A stretch of DNA of 64,000 nucleotides from Panopea generosa (GCA_029582155.1 CM055908.1:22553103-22617102), one strand, 5' to 3'. Shown: positions 1 to 12,296, counted from the stretch's first letter. The notes: generated by a model from the sequence alone, not told the origin. Program-made: numbers and translations.

Positions 1-221
1 ACTTTAGTTAATGTTAGCTACATGGATTTCTACCTTCAATCACATTGTCAACCAAATATAGTTCATGTATTTATACAAATTAACTGCTACCTCACAAATA
101 AGTGCTTTATTAATAGTGTCCAACACAAGAACCAATCAACCTTGGGCCAGAGGTGGGCTGAACTCAGGTACAAGTTATGAACTCCTAGTTAAATATATAC
201 CCCGGTTAAATGAGCAGTTAC

Positions 222-456
222 TTTATTTATAAATTTCCCGTCATTTTCAACACATGATAGGTTATATGTGACACATCCAGTTTTATTGGTGAAGGAATAC
301 CGCAGAATGAATCTGAGTAAATCCACTTTTCTGTAAGTAAACTTTCTTGCATAAAGTTTGACAGATCTCAGCTCAGACTCATGGCTCCAATTATAGTGAC
401 AGATAAGTGGTCATTGGACATTACAGCACCTTAGACCTCTTGGTCAGGGAGGACCG
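222..456 (-). mobile_element. SINE-B copy, diverged
   Basis: Minus-strand copy of a Ser/Leu-type tRNA-derived SINE. Reading plus, it starts with the tail (cgtcattttcaacac), then ttttattggtgaagg and gaatgaatctgagta, and ends at the tRNA-like head (accttagacc...gggaggacc). The head region carries substitutions and an insertion, so this is an old copy. It was recognised by comparison with better copies at 54998 and 58985. Confidence 0.75.
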
Positions 457-1323
457 GCTATTACTTAAGTGAAATTAATGACATCCAAACGTTATATAAG
501 TGCTGGTCATCTCTGAAGTACACACAATATTATTGCATGCATTGTATTTTAAGGGCCATTCAACAAAACTTGACTGTCAATTGTAAAAACTAACACTTCT
601 TTATTTGTCAATTTACTTTACCCCACCCGTTAATCCTGGTTTACAGCACTTCGTCTGGTACATTGGTCAAATGGTGACTTCAGACAATTGGCTAAATAAA
701 TAAGGCAAGATATTTAAGTTCAAACAATAACATATCAATGGGACAAAACTATAAGGTAAGCCAAGTACAAACTGCACAATTAACTGTACTTCCAAAGGGT
801 AACCCAGGCCCTAAAACAAATCTTCTGCTCTGGTTCCTGTTCGAACATCAATCTGCTTGATTTATTATCTTTCTCACAAGTTTTATTATTTATCACCTAC
901 TTAAAAGCAAGAATAACAACTAAATTATCCTTCAGTTATGTAGAACCACCTTTCACAGGTACAACTTTGTAAGACAGAAATAACAAAATTTACTATCCAG
1001 TAAAGTAAGATAAAGGGAAATATTTAAGTTTTATTACCGAGTAAATAGAGCAAATCAAGAAAAATGAAAGTCATTTTCTATCAATTATATCAATAAAATA
1101 TGTCTAAATTTAAACACTTTACATTTTTTCAAATATAGATTTCAGTAAGATTTCAATTAAGTAAACATGTCAGTATATATGAATTATTGTGTTCATAATT
1201 TCTTTGTTGTTATTTATTTAATCAGTAAGGATTATTAGAAAAAAAATTCAATTCAGAACTAATAACTTTTATCAGATTCAATTAATAAAAGCGCACACTT
1301 CAAAACTGTCAAACAGTATTTGC
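457..1323. other. Unique AT-rich DNA, nothing recognised
   Basis: No open frame of note, no tandem repeat and no dispersed repeat that recurs in this window. It ends at the head of a SINE-A copy. Confidence 0.5.
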
Positions 1324-1602
1324 CAGGCACGATTAGCTCAGTTGGTAACACGTCTGACTATCAGTCCAGGGGTCGTGAATTTGAATCCCCGTCTACGTGA
1401 TGAGTGATATACGATGTTGTGTTTCATTATCATTCATCTCTCACCACTGATTCAAGTGGGAAAGTTATCAGTTACTTGCAGAGATGAGGTGTCTCGAGTA
1501 CTGGTTAACCTTTCAGGATCCCAGGAAACAGTGGTTAGGTTAACTGATCATCTGTTAGCCCTCGACAGCATAAAAATGATGCTGAATATTAAATCAAACA
1601 GT
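1324..1602 (+). mobile_element. SINE-A copy, near full length
   Basis: tRNA-derived SINE. The head has an A box (gattagctcagttggtaa) and a B box (gaatttgaatccccg), about 35 nt apart as in a pol III promoter. The body includes gggaaagttatcagttactt and a 3' part ending in ctgttagccctcgac and aatattaaatcaa. The same sequence recurs eight more times in this window in both orientations. A short open frame inside it is incidental. Confidence 0.88.
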
Positions 1603-1911
1603 ATTTTACACTCCAGACTGGCTATTTCCTTGGCCACTAGTTTATCTTTGTAATTTTATATTCAATAAGACCTTTGCAAGAATGATTGTACTTATAAACA
1701 GATTAAATATGGATATGATTGTACACAATCTTGCCCTGAAATTCAACTGGCATTTGTCTACCCTTTCAGTTTATATTTTTATTTGCACTGTTATATTGAG
1801 AACATATAATATAAGAATGATTTGTTAACAGTAGTGAATAGCTGACCCCTCCACACCAGTCACAAACATTGTATAACATCTTAATGCTCAGTGTTAAATG
1901 TCCCAGTCAAA
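1603..1911. other. Unique AT-rich DNA
   Basis: Short spacer between a SINE and a minisatellite. Nothing recognised. Confidence 0.4.
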
Positions 1912-2455
1912 AAGTCATCTATAACTAGTAGAAATGTCATCTAAAACCAGTATAAAGACCATCTATAATCATCTATAACCAGTATAAATGACATGTAAAA
2001 CCAGTATAAAGGCCATCTATAATCATCTATAACTAGTATAAATGTCATGTAAAACCAGTATAAAGGCCATCTATAATCATCTATAACTAGTATAAAGGTC
2101 ATCTATAATCATCTATAACCAGTATAAAAGACATCTATACTCATCTTTAACCAGTATAAAGGACATCTATACTCATCTATTATCAGTATAAAGGACATCT
2201 ACAATCATCTATAACCAGCATAAAGGCCATCTATAATCATCTATAACCAGTATAAAGACCATCTAAAATAATCAATAACCAGTATAAATGACATCTATAA
2301 TCATCTATAACCAGTATAAAGGACATCTTTAATCATAATCATCTATAACCAGCATAAAAATCATTTTAATTAGTACAAAGGTCATCTATAATCTTCTATA
2401 CACAGTGTTAAAGTCATCTATAACCAATATAAATGCATCTATAACCAGTTGTTTT
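1912..2455. repeat. Minisatellite, ~32-bp unit, ~17 copies
   Basis: Degenerate tandem array built from catctataatcatctata and accagtataaagg. Copies differ by substitutions and by loss of the internal catctataat half-unit. It decays at its 3' end, around 2400-2455. Confidence 0.9.
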
Positions 2456-3421
2456 TGATATCATTCACTGCAAACAACATTTTACATGAATAATAGTTTC
2501 AATTATTCCATTGTATCTTAACTGCTGTCAGTAAGCCAGCTACTTTAGTGTTGTAACAGTAAAACCGTTGGATCAATCTAACTCCTATAATTATATCCAA
2601 TGATCTGTCATTACTGTGAGACAAGTAAAATAAAGCTTCTATCAGATCAAATAATCAAAATACTTTGCCAGAAAAAAAGAAAATCACTTTCAGCCAATTT
2701 TCAGGCCCATTATCCTCAAATGAAGGTGTACTTTTCATTCAAACAGTTTAAAAATTCCATCATCAAGATAACATTACTGAAACTTCATCCAATCATCTTG
2801 TCACAATAAATTACACTGGTTCATTCAAGGGATTGGTTACGGATAGATACCCATTGCCCTCCAACCGGTGGGGGTTGACATCGAGATTGTGAAGGGACAG
2901 TGGGAGACAGGGTAAACAGTCCAAACATCCTTGTCATTGTCATTAATGTATCTCAGATTTGAGACACAGACATTGTTATTTTTCAAAAAATTATACTTTC
3001 ATTAAAGTTTGAATTTTCTGGAAAAGTATTAACTAAACTTTAATGAATACAACCAAAACACCGAATGAATTTGATCCCCTGTGTGTTACTGCAGAGCTAC
3101 AACTGAGTTGTTTTGTATGTGAAGTTGTATTAGTACCAGAACATCATCCAGGTTTTAACCTCCATTTTAGGGTAGCTGTGACAAGAAAGTATGACTGAGG
3201 ATCTGACAGTTTGTACACACCAATGGATCAAATGGATGTGACAATGGGTTCTCCCAATCTGAGATTCTGAATATAATCAGTTTAAACAACATTTGTCATT
3301 TCTAGTCAAAAGTGTGACAGACACGTACATGTACTTGTACCCGCTGCCTCGGTTGGTAAATATACTGTAGGTTCTCAATGTTATGTTTGTTTGTGTGAAA
3401 AGTTGGAATAATTTTATGTTA
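2456..3421. other. Unique DNA, no gene recognised
   Basis: Mixed-composition stretch. A 69-residue open frame at 2600-2809 has no recognisable motif and lies in AT-rich sequence. The part at 2830-2930 is less AT-rich but was not assigned to any family. Confidence 0.4.
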
Positions 3422-3595
3422 TTGATGGATAACAGATGATCTGTTAACCTAATCACTCTTTCCTGGATCCTGTAATGTTAACCAGTACTCAAGCACACCA
3501 AACTCTGCAAGAAACTGATCACTTTTTCAAAGAGACTGTGATCAGATGGAGATTTGGACTCGCGACTCCTAGATCGATAGTCTGACGCAACAAGT
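3422..3595 (-). mobile_element. SINE-A copy with internal deletion
   Basis: The tail side reads aacagatgatctgttaacct and cctggatcctgtaatgttaa. It then skips most of the central body and resumes with agactgtgatcagatgg and the tRNA-like head (gactcgcgactcctagatcg). It is therefore an internally deleted minus copy. Confidence 0.8.
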
Positions 3596-4179
3596 TTAAT
3601 AATGTGCTTGGGGTCTAAATGATTCCTCTAAGAACAAAGCTGGATCCAACATATAACTTATTATATGTAAAATTATGACATAAAAACTGCAAATACATTG
3701 TACCACAATAGAAATTTTACAAGTAAAGTGAAGTCATACTGGTAAATAAAATGAATGAAGACATTAAGACAGAAAACCAACAATCGGATACAGCTACCTG
3801 AGAGGATGATAATGTCAATAGTTATTATAAATATCCACATTAATCCATCAAGAAGTAATGGACTGTCATTAAAACAAGATCAGAAAACCAGAATACCGGC
3901 AAAAAGCATGAAGTATCAGATAAAACAGCACCAGAGTGAAACAGGAAGATTTACTTTTATCTCTGGTTTTTCTTACAGGATCATGACACAGAATTGGATT
4001 TGGAAAACTGAATACTGTTATAAAAATAACCCAAGGCTGTGGTGTTAAAAGGAAACCAGCAAAAACTGAGGTATAGCTGAGGAAATACAATCTCTATTGC
4101 AAACTATGTCCGTATTTAAATTTAAACAAATGCTACATAGTTGATATAATTCATTCTCAGTGCACTGTTTAATATGGCT
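3596..4179. other. Unique AT-rich DNA
   Basis: Short open frames occur on both strands (up to about 97 codons), but none has a recognisable domain, and the opposite-strand frames overlap each other. No gene called. Confidence 0.4.
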
Positions 4180-4395
4180 GTATAAGGAGGTTTAACGCCT
4201 TTGAGGTTTCAACACCTTTCAGGTTATATGGGCATATCCAGTTTTATTGGTGGAGGGAGACCTCAGAGTAAATCTGAGTAGGACCACCGTCCTTCCACAA
4301 GTAACTGGCAAATTTTTCTACATAAAATTTTTGGAGTGAGCAGGACTCAAACCTACGACCTTAGCAGTGAGAGGTAAGTGATCTTGAGATGGCTG
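4180..4395 (-). mobile_element. SINE-B copy cut off at a minisatellite
   Basis: Minus copy from the tail (gaggtttaacgcc) through ttttattggtggaggga, aatctgagtagga and caagtaactggcaaa to the B-box region (aggactcaaacctacgacc). The A-box end of the head is missing. Sequence switches to the tandem array that follows at about 4395. Confidence 0.85.
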
Positions 4396-4790
4396 TTAAC
4401 ACAAGAAACAACACCTTTAATGAACAATGTTTCAGTCCTATAATGAACAATATTTCAGCAACAACACAAGAAATAACACCTATAATGAACAATGTTTCAG
4501 CAACAGCACAAGAAATAACACCTATTATGAACAATGTTTTAGTGGTAACAAGAAATAACACCTATAATGAACAATATTTCAGCAACAACACAAGAAATAA
4601 CACCTATAATGAACAATGTTTCAGCGGTAACAAGAAATAACATCTATAATGAACAATGTTTCAGCGGTAACAAGAAATAACACCTATTATGAACAATGTT
4701 TCAGCGGTAACAAGAAATAACACCTATTATGAACAATGTTTTAGTGGTATTAATACAACAAATAACACCTTTAATGAATGATGTTTCAGT
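4396..4790. repeat. Minisatellite, 39-42-bp unit, ~10 copies
   Basis: Unit contains aataacacctataatgaaca and atgtttcagcggtaacaag. Longer 42-bp variants have agcaacaacacaag in place of agcggtaacaag. The array lies between two head-to-head SINE-B copies. Confidence 0.92.
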
Positions 4791-4795
4791 TTACC

Positions 4796-4965
4796 AGGAG
4801 GACCTCTATGGCCGAGTGGACTGACCAGCACTATCCTAATATCCTTTACCTCTAGTCCCAGAGCTCATGGGTCTGAGCAAACCGGTTTTCTTGAAAAGAA
4901 AACAAAAATGTTTGCCAATTCCTTGTGAAGGGACCGAGATTCACACTGGGTTATTCTTCCATCTA
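4796..4965 (+). mobile_element. SINE-B copy, head and core
   Basis: Starts with aggacctctatggccgagtg (A-box region of a Ser/Leu-like tRNA head). The core follows as tttgccaattccttgtgaag and the 3' part is lost. It faces the minus copy at 4180-4395 across the minisatellite. Confidence 0.75.
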
Positions 4966-5454
4966 TAAAATAACCCATGCTGTGCTGAAGATGGTGTTAA
5001 CCCCAGTGCCCTCATCTCCCATTTTCCATCAAATATACAATCATAATGGGCGACATACCTGAACATATTCTACAATAAACAGGTGAAAATTAATCAAGAT
5101 ACAAATGTTACCCCACAGTTATTACTTCAGATCTGGTTACATGGTACATGGTTATCTATGCAGGATAACAAGGCATTTCCTGTATTTTATAATAGACATG
5201 CCCAGATCTGGCATACCGCTTGGTATGATTGTGACATTCAATATGGAAATGTTTATCAACGAATAACCAAAACAGCAGATATGGCAGATTAGGTATTACT
5301 GTAGAACATAAAACATTGAAATGGATGAGAAAATCTATATTGATGAAATATGAACACTGGTTTTATTACTTCGAACGATTCATTTATCCCATTAGTGACA
5401 GTGGTTACACATGCCATCATCTATTTGGTGAAAAAGACATGTAAAAATGTGTAA
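4966..5454. other. Unique DNA with a small hairpin
   Basis: An open frame at 5083-5292 has an unusual Trp-rich translation but no family I recognise. It contains the perfect inverted repeat CATACC/GGTATG (5212-5217 and 5222-5227). No gene called. Confidence 0.35.
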
Positions 5455-6062
5455 TAATCAACACCAACATCCACACCAACATCATCATCATCAACAGCAC
5501 CATCACCAACATCCACACTACCACTAACACAAACATCATCATCAACACCAATGCCATCACCAACATCCATACCACCACTAACATCATCATCAACACCAAT
5601 GCCATCACCAACATCCACACCACCACTAACACATACATTATCATCAACACCAATGCTGTCACCAACATCCACACCACCACTAACACAAACATCATCATCA
5701 ACACCAACGCCATCACCAACATCCACACCACCACTAACACCAACATCATCATCAACACCAATGCCATCACAAACATCCACACCACCACTAACACAAACAT
5801 CATCATCAACACCAATGCCATCAACAACACCACTAACACCAACATCATCATCAACACCAATGCCATCACAAACATCCACACCACCACTAACACAAACATC
5901 ATCATCAACACCAATGCCATCAACACCACCACTAACACCAACATCATCATCAAAACCAATGCCATCACCAACATCCACACCTCCACTAACACCAACATCA
6001 TCATCAACACCAATGACATCACCAACACCAATATCATCAACATCCTCATCATAATCATCATC
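5455..6062. repeat. Minisatellite, 54-bp unit, ~11 copies
   Basis: Unit runs acatcatcatcaacaccaat, gccatcacaaacatccacac, caccactaacacaa. The period is a multiple of three and the sequence is purine/pyrimidine-skewed, so both strands stay open: plus would read an 18-residue Ser/Thr/Pro repeat, minus a Val/Leu/Met repeat. Some units lack an internal block. No promoter or signal peptide was seen, so coding is unlikely. Confidence 0.92.
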
Positions 6063-6654
6063 AGCATTTTATGTTCTTGTTATTGTTAAATTGCCATCAG
6101 CTAATAAACTGACAGTGCAATATTATCCAGTTACAGTTTAATGACCTAACAATACAACTGTCCTGACTCTGTCATTAAATGCTAGAAGTTGTACTAATCA
6201 CCAGATTCAATGGCTGTATTATGATTGTTTATTAAAGGAGAGAATTTACTAAGTCAAACCAGTAGAAGTATATGACTACCATATATCTATATGCAAAACT
6301 ATATAATGTCACTGTCCAAGTTATTCGATATATAAATCAAATAGCAAAAACAAAAATATTGTCATTTCAAACTGAAACCCACAATATAGTCCAGACATTG
6401 GTAATAATCATAACAGCAATCATTAAAGGCAGTGTGACAGGAAACATTGCTATAAATATCAAAGATAAGATTGAAATAATGTTTAGAAATAAATAAATGC
6501 ATCTAATTTTATAACTAAATATAAAACTAAATTATGTAGAATTCAAAATTCATCCGAACATGACCAAAAGAAATTATTTGGAGTGATGGAATTGAAATGG
6601 AATTACAATTCTAAAAATAGAAATCAAGTTCATAACATGAACCTATTCAAACAA
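6063..6654. other. Unique AT-rich DNA
   Basis: Contains one 74-residue open frame at 6272-6496 with no motif. Nothing else recognised. Confidence 0.4.
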
Positions 6655-6905
6655 AGGTGTATCAAATTGAAATCAAAGTGAAATCATGTGATTCATTTGA
6701 TATATCCCAAAATGCATTGCATGTGTATATGATAGTGGGTAGGCCAAGTTAAAGAAATCCCTTTTCAATATACATGTACTACTATGACACCTTTTATTTC
6801 ATGTCCTAAAGTCATTAAAGGCTCTGTGAGATAAATACTGGAAATATGCTTTTTGCCAATTCTAATTATATGGGAAAAAAGTCATATTGCCTTTAAAGAT
6901 GAGTA
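6655..6905 (-). mobile_element. Dispersed repeat family D, minus copy
   Basis: Reverse complement matches the copies at 21597 and 58645. Shared landmarks are atattgaaaagg, an aacttggcctac version of aacttgggctac, and an end resembling tgatttcaatttgatcc. Class unknown: no tRNA head and no clear terminal inverted repeat were seen. Confidence 0.6.
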
Positions 6906-7785
6906 CAACAAGTTAACACAATGGACAACTGCTGAAAAAACAAGAAAACAAACATCAATATTCACCTGTAAAAATAATCCAATCTGTCCATAACATTTAA
7001 AAATATATTTCCACTATGTTACCATGAGTAATTTATCAAATAGAAAAAAGAAATAAGTAAATAACTACAAACAAAATTAATATTGGCCTGTCCCAGTACG
7101 ATACAGCCTGTGACAGTTGCTGTATAAATACAGAGGCTATACCTGTATACCATAAATACAAGTAATAAATATGGTAATATGAAGAAAGCAAATTATCACC
7201 AGACAAAAATTGATGAATCTGTGTCATGTGGATGTTTTAAAATCAACTATCACAGTAGTTAATAAGCTTGAATACAGGAACCTTCACCTTTAAATATCAG
7301 TATAATGATATTTGTATGCTTTCAAGTTAAACAGGTGGAAAATGAGCTGATCTTTAGTATCCATCATATCTTGATTGATGAGAAGGAAGAATGAATTACT
7401 GCTGTAATTTGAAATTACTGCCATTAAAAATAGACACAAAAGATGCTTCATTTACAGGCGCTTCCATTTATGTAACATCAAAGGGAGTAGAGATGAAATA
7501 AAAAATTACAATTTTTTATCTTTAGGGAGTCCTAATTGATGATTTAGAATCAGTGTTGACACCATATTATGAACTACCAGCTGACTGGGTGGGGTAAGGG
7601 TGTGTTGATATTTTGGTAATCAGGGTTCTTTTTAAATGTGTCAAAACAATTGAAGTCTTAATATACTCAGCTAAATTGAAATTACCAGTAAGAAAAGTCC
7701 ATTTGCCCAAAGATATCAAGTTACATAGTTTTTGCTTACATATATATATATAATTGATAAAACTGACATGTTTTTCTTACAGATA
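6906..7785. other. Unique AT-rich DNA
   Basis: No repeat or convincing coding frame. A short TA run lies at about 7740-7752. Confidence 0.4.
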
Positions 7786-7787
7786 TA

Positions 7788-7985
7788 TTGATGTTTGAAT
7801 GTTTAGCACCATTTTTATGCCATTGAGGGCTAACCAGTTTACTAACCACTGCTTCCTGGGATCCTGGAATGTTAACCAGTACACAAGATACCCCCATCTC
7901 CCCAAATAATTGATAACTTTCCCACTTGAATCAGTGATGAGAGACGAATGATATTGAGCCTCAATGCTTATATGATATATAAACA
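7788..7985 (-). mobile_element. SINE-A copy lacking the tRNA head
   Basis: Minus copy from the tail (gaatgtttagcaccattttt) through ctgggatcctggaatgttaa and gataactttcccacttgaat, ending near gatattgagcctcaatgc. The A/B-box head is absent, which is normal 5' truncation for a SINE. Confidence 0.85.
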
Positions 7986-8761
7986 ATCAGATATTTTTAT
8001 GCTACAGTTTTGCTTACAGATATAAACTAAACCAATTAAGAAACAGATAAATAATGAATCAGATAAGATATATTTTTTTCTTACAGACATATAAATAATG
8101 AACAAGATAAATAAAATCTTATCAGGTTTGTTTTTAGCTGAAACAAAATATCAATATCAAAGGGAATTAAATTAGATTTCAAAAAAAAGATATGAAGTCA
8201 TTCAAACAAGCGTTTCCTAAAGATTGGCTTACTTCCTACGTATATGTTGATAATATAATGCATACCAAGCAATGATGTTACATAATTTCTATTTACATTA
8301 GGATATCTATTGCTCCTATTTTATCTATAATTTCATCTGGGAACCACACAAATGAGTTTGTTACAACATTAAATAGATTACTCTGACAAATCAGGTTATC
8401 TATAGCTTAGGCTTTGTCAGAGTAAGAAACAGATATCACAGAAGGTGTGAATATAGGAATGTCAGATAACTAATGGTGCAACAATTGAACAATATAAAAG
8501 GTATGTAATTTTCCAAAGACAACATTAAATTTTCTTTAATAATGTTAAACCATTTCCCAGCATTCATCATTACATGCTAAATCAACTTTAATTTGTTGCA
8601 ATTTTAGATAATTCTCTAATTCCCTTGGTGACCATACAAGGAAAAAACTTTAAACAAAGTTTTAATTTAACTCCTCACAACCTGTTGGAACAATTTACAA
8701 TTTACTACAATTTTCTATATCATTATGCATTATGCATAAATATATGGGGGTTTGGAAATGA
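7986..8761. other. Unique AT-rich DNA
   Basis: No open frame of note. Two near-identical segments (aacagataaataatgaa and acatataaataatgaac around 8040-8105) form a short local duplication. Confidence 0.4.
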
Positions 8762-8910
8762 GGGCCCACTATGCATCTGACCATCAGTCCGAAAATTGTG
8801 AGAAGTATAACATCTCTGTGATGATTGGTCATAAACTGTGTATTGCGGTCATGAGTCTCCCACCTCTGATTATGTGGGGAAGTAGTCATTGATTAACTAC
8901 CTAGCAGATC
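8762..8910 (+). mobile_element. SINE-A copy, strongly diverged
   Basis: Collinear but degraded match to SINE-A. It has catctgaccatcagtcc for the anticodon region, atctctgtgatgattgg for the head-body junction, then cccacctctgattatgtggg. The order matches the intact copies; the 3' part is missing. Confidence 0.6.
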
Positions 8911-9114
8911 CAATAAACAATGATTAGGAGCAATCATATGACGCCATTAAATTACTGAAATACTGTGGAAAAAAGGAGAAAAACACAAAAGAACACAAGC
9001 AATATAAACAAATATTAAATCCCATTATTGTATAGAATCCATTGAGCCATAAAACACAAGGTAAGTGAATATGCTATACAGAAAGCCATACAAAATCATA
9101 CACTGGTAACTTGC

Positions 9115-9320
9115 ACACCGGAGCCAAGCGGTATTAACTACAGTGGATGGAGTGTTGGTCCCTTATGCCAATTGTCGAAGGTTCCATCCCCAGCAATGGC
9201 CTCTAAAGAAACTCACTCAGTAATGGTTCTACCCAGGGAGCGGACTAGAGAGCAGTTCATATATTAACTCTGAGCTTACTTTGCAACAGAGATAAAATCA
9301 ATGCACATCAACTTACTTGC
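9115..9320 (+). mobile_element. SINE-E2 copy
   Basis: B-box-like gaaggttccatccccag, followed by taatggttctacccagggag and gcggactagagagcagttca. The same order occurs at 63511. tRNA-like head is degraded. Confidence 0.6.
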
Positions 9321-9861
9321 ACAGCCATTAGTAATTTTCACCTTCCCCCTGACCCTTACTTTATATACATGTATATCAGCCTCATTTCTAGTTAATCAAG
9401 GTCAACAAACAATTTTGATGAACAAAGTACATAGTACATAAATAATCATGTAAATTTTGGATTAGGTATTTTTTTTTATATTTCTTTTTTTATTAATTCA
9501 TTTATTTGTGATAATATATATATCATAAATACAAAGATACATCAAACACATTAACATACAATAATACAGAAGCAATAACATGTATTTTAAAAAATATATT
9601 AAACTAGTTGATTATCTAATATAATATATATCAGATATCACAGATTAATGTTTTATCTTGTTACAAAATAATAATTTTGAGAACATATATATTTAACAGG
9701 ATAACCCATAAAATTTCCAATGGGATCCTTTAATTAAAAAGTTTGCAAACAATAATATTTATTATGTAACAATATTATGCTTGTTTTTTCTGAAAACTGT
9801 TTCTGGTATTCCTTATAGGTCAGATAAAAATATCTCGTGCACAATAGATTCTTATATTGTA
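9321..9861. other. Very AT-rich unique DNA
   Basis: Poly(T) and TATATA runs around 9468-9640. No gene or repeat family recognised. Confidence 0.4.
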
Positions 9862-10145
9862 TTGTATGGCATTTAGCCTCATTTTCAACATTTTTTCAGC
9901 TATATCACAATGGTATCTACTTGAGACAGTATTCAAAGCACTGCCACACTGGAGTATCATGCCGTAGATAGATGGTATGATACCCCCACCCAGTCATATT
10001 ATACTGACACTGTGTTGACTAGACCTAGAACTATCCTCTAAATGCTGAGTGCCAAGTGAGAAAGCTTCTAGTTACATTTTTCTAGTATTTGGTATGACCA
10101 AGCCAGGGATCAAACCCTTGACCTAGGCAGATGATCAGGCTGAGG
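9862..10145 (-). mobile_element. SINE-C copy, near full length
   Basis: Plus strand reads ggcatttagcctcattttca, tctacttgagacagtattca, ctggagtatcatgccg, attatactgacactg and the B-box complement gggatcaaacccttgacct. The reverse strand therefore has a tRNA-like B box near the 5' end. Related copies lie at 39446 and 54578. Confidence 0.8.
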
Positions 10146-10742
10146 TATAATAGATTCTAAGAACTTCAAGAAACCACTTGGAACATCATGCAGACTCTAG
10201 TAAAGAAATATTCTGATATTTTTATAATTCAACTATTTTCTGTATGAGTCTGTGATGTTGTTCCCTGATTTATTGTCTTGGTGTATTTTATTCCATACTC
10301 CAGTGTTTATATTTCAAACTCTATAAAAATTGTATAAATGTTAACACACATGCACTAGCACCTGCACCTGCTAGTAAAAGTCAGAAAACTTGATTACTGT
10401 AATTCCAAGGTTGAATGAATGACAGTTATTTCAAATGCTGACGTGTTTTTATTGCAGAATTATAATTATTGGCACTAAACCTCATAATTCAAAATATCAA
10501 AACAAAAACATCCCAGTTGTGACTCAGTCTTCCACTGCAGCCACCATTCCAAACTCCTTCATCATGCATATTGAACAATCTCAAAGACATGCGTAACAAA
10601 GTTGCTGGCTTTCTTACGCTTATTTCAAGATTTTGAAAAATCCTGACAAGTGTGATGATTTTAGGCCCAGACCTACCTGTACTTCCCCAATTGCCCCAAA
10701 ACTCCCTTATCGATGTCCCAAGGAGTTTAACATTTCCCAATA
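10146..10742. other. Unique DNA
   Basis: An 83-residue open frame on the minus strand (10489-10740) runs right up to the inserted SINE-A and contains a splice-donor-like CAGGTAGGT, but no domain is recognisable. Not called as a gene. Confidence 0.35.
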
Positions 10743-11038
10743 TTAGATTGATTGATTGACTGAATATTTAGCGTCTTTTTTATGCCATTGAGGGCTAACA
10801 GATGATCAATTAACCTAACCACTGTTTCCTGGGATCCTGAAAGGTTAACTAGTTCTTGAGCATATCCCATCTCTGCAAGTAACTGATAACTTTCCCGCTT
10901 GAATCCACAGTGAGAGACGAATGATAAAGAGACACAATGTCGTATATCAATCATCGCAGAGACTGTTGCCAGACGGGGATTCAAACTCACAGCCCCTAGA
11001 TTGAAAGTCAGATGACTGAGCTAATCTGGCCTGGCTCC
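10743..11038 (-). mobile_element. SINE-A copy, full length
   Basis: Begins with the CAAT-type tail (attgattgattgactgaata). It then has gccattgagggctaacagat, ctgggatcctgaaaggtta, gataactttcccgcttgaat and gccagacggggattcaaact (B box), and ends at gactgagctaatctgg (A box complement). All landmarks are present, so it is a good reference copy. Confidence 0.9.
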
Positions 11039-12296
11039 CGATACAAGAGACAACAAATTTATTGCTTATGATTTTTTTCTTTCCACTTTTTAAACTAAGA
11101 TTGTGCCATCAAAACAACAAAAGTAGATGTAACAATGTAGATAAAATGGACATTATGGATTTTTTAATAAATCAAACATTGTGCATTTTGATTTTATTTG
11201 AAAAAATGCTGGAATGAAGGGGTGGGGATGGGGCTTTAGCGTGGATTTATTGAGCAGCTTGTAATATGTGTAAAAAATGTCAAATCAAATTCAGATATAC
11301 AGTTGTAACGGTATTTAAAGGTAGCAGTGATAATTATTGTGTTTGTACTGCCTTGAACTGGAAATAACTAAATAACTGAAGAAGAAAACGCTGACATTTA
11401 AATCAATTCAATTTACTCTCTGAAATGTTTAAACAATACATACTTTTAAAATGGAGACTCTTTTCCTATAAACATATTTTGCTGTTTATTCCAGTAACTG
11501 TATAAAACATCCTTTCTTCATGTAATGATTTGAAATTCACCTCCAGTTATTATCCAATTATGAAAGCATTTTCTAATGGGTAGTCACTGTTTGTTTGGCC
11601 TTAAACATATCGGAAAAATAAAAGCCAAATTGAATTTACTACAAAAACAAAACACAAACAAACATTAGATCATCTCCACGTTCTTCAGCCCTCAATCCTA
11701 TCTGTATATCTCACACTAAAGAAAATGTGCAAAATTAAATCTTACTGCACGACAACGAATCTCAAAAACATGCATAATGAATAAGCTGTAGATATATATC
11801 AAACGTTCAACTTTAGATTACGAGTGCTAATCGCACAATATAGCACAGTATCTGGCCTGAAATCAATATGTACACCCCCTTTTATATGCATCAATACAAG
11901 GGTAAGTGCCTGAATGAGTGTACTTTATCATTGACATTTTGGTAAACATTTACAATAAATCCAACTTCAAAGCTTTCAACAGAGAGTCTTATAACATAGT
12001 TAAGACATTACGTAAATATTCGTTTTGGTTTCGTAAATATCAGAGAAGTGAATCGAAAGCAGGTTTTTGCTACATAACCCAGAACTGTTATTCAATATCA
12101 AATTGAATAAATTCAGTTATAAAGTTTTGCTGCCAATTTAAATGCATCAACATGGCTATTTTGGAGCCAACACAGTCGGAATTGTCTGTTTGTTTGTTTG
12201 TAGTTATGACAGGCCTTTTATGGCATATATTGTTTACCGCTGAGACAGTCAGCTTATTCTACTTGTTATTTTAGGGCCAATTCATGTAGAAAACAT
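11039..12296. other. Unique DNA
   Basis: No tandem repeat, no recurrent element and no convincing coding frame. The 62-residue frame at 11918-12106 has no motif. Confidence 0.4.

Noticed and set aside
1324..1398. A genuine tRNA gene
   Set aside because: A and B boxes are present, but the acceptor stem does not pair and the sequence continues into a repeated SINE body.
1414..1653. 79-codon open frame
   Set aside because: Lies inside a SINE-A copy; similar frames at 7777, 10727, 17039, 32116 and 54273 are the same SINE read in either strand.
5083..5292. Trp-rich 69-codon frame as a possible exon
   Set aside because: No recognisable family; a local hairpin and repeated words (agatctgg) suggest structured non-coding DNA.
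10489..10740. 83-codon minus-strand frame with a CAGGTAGGT donor
   Set aside because: The reading frame runs straight through the putative donor, and its upstream end is the SINE-A insertion; no acceptor found.
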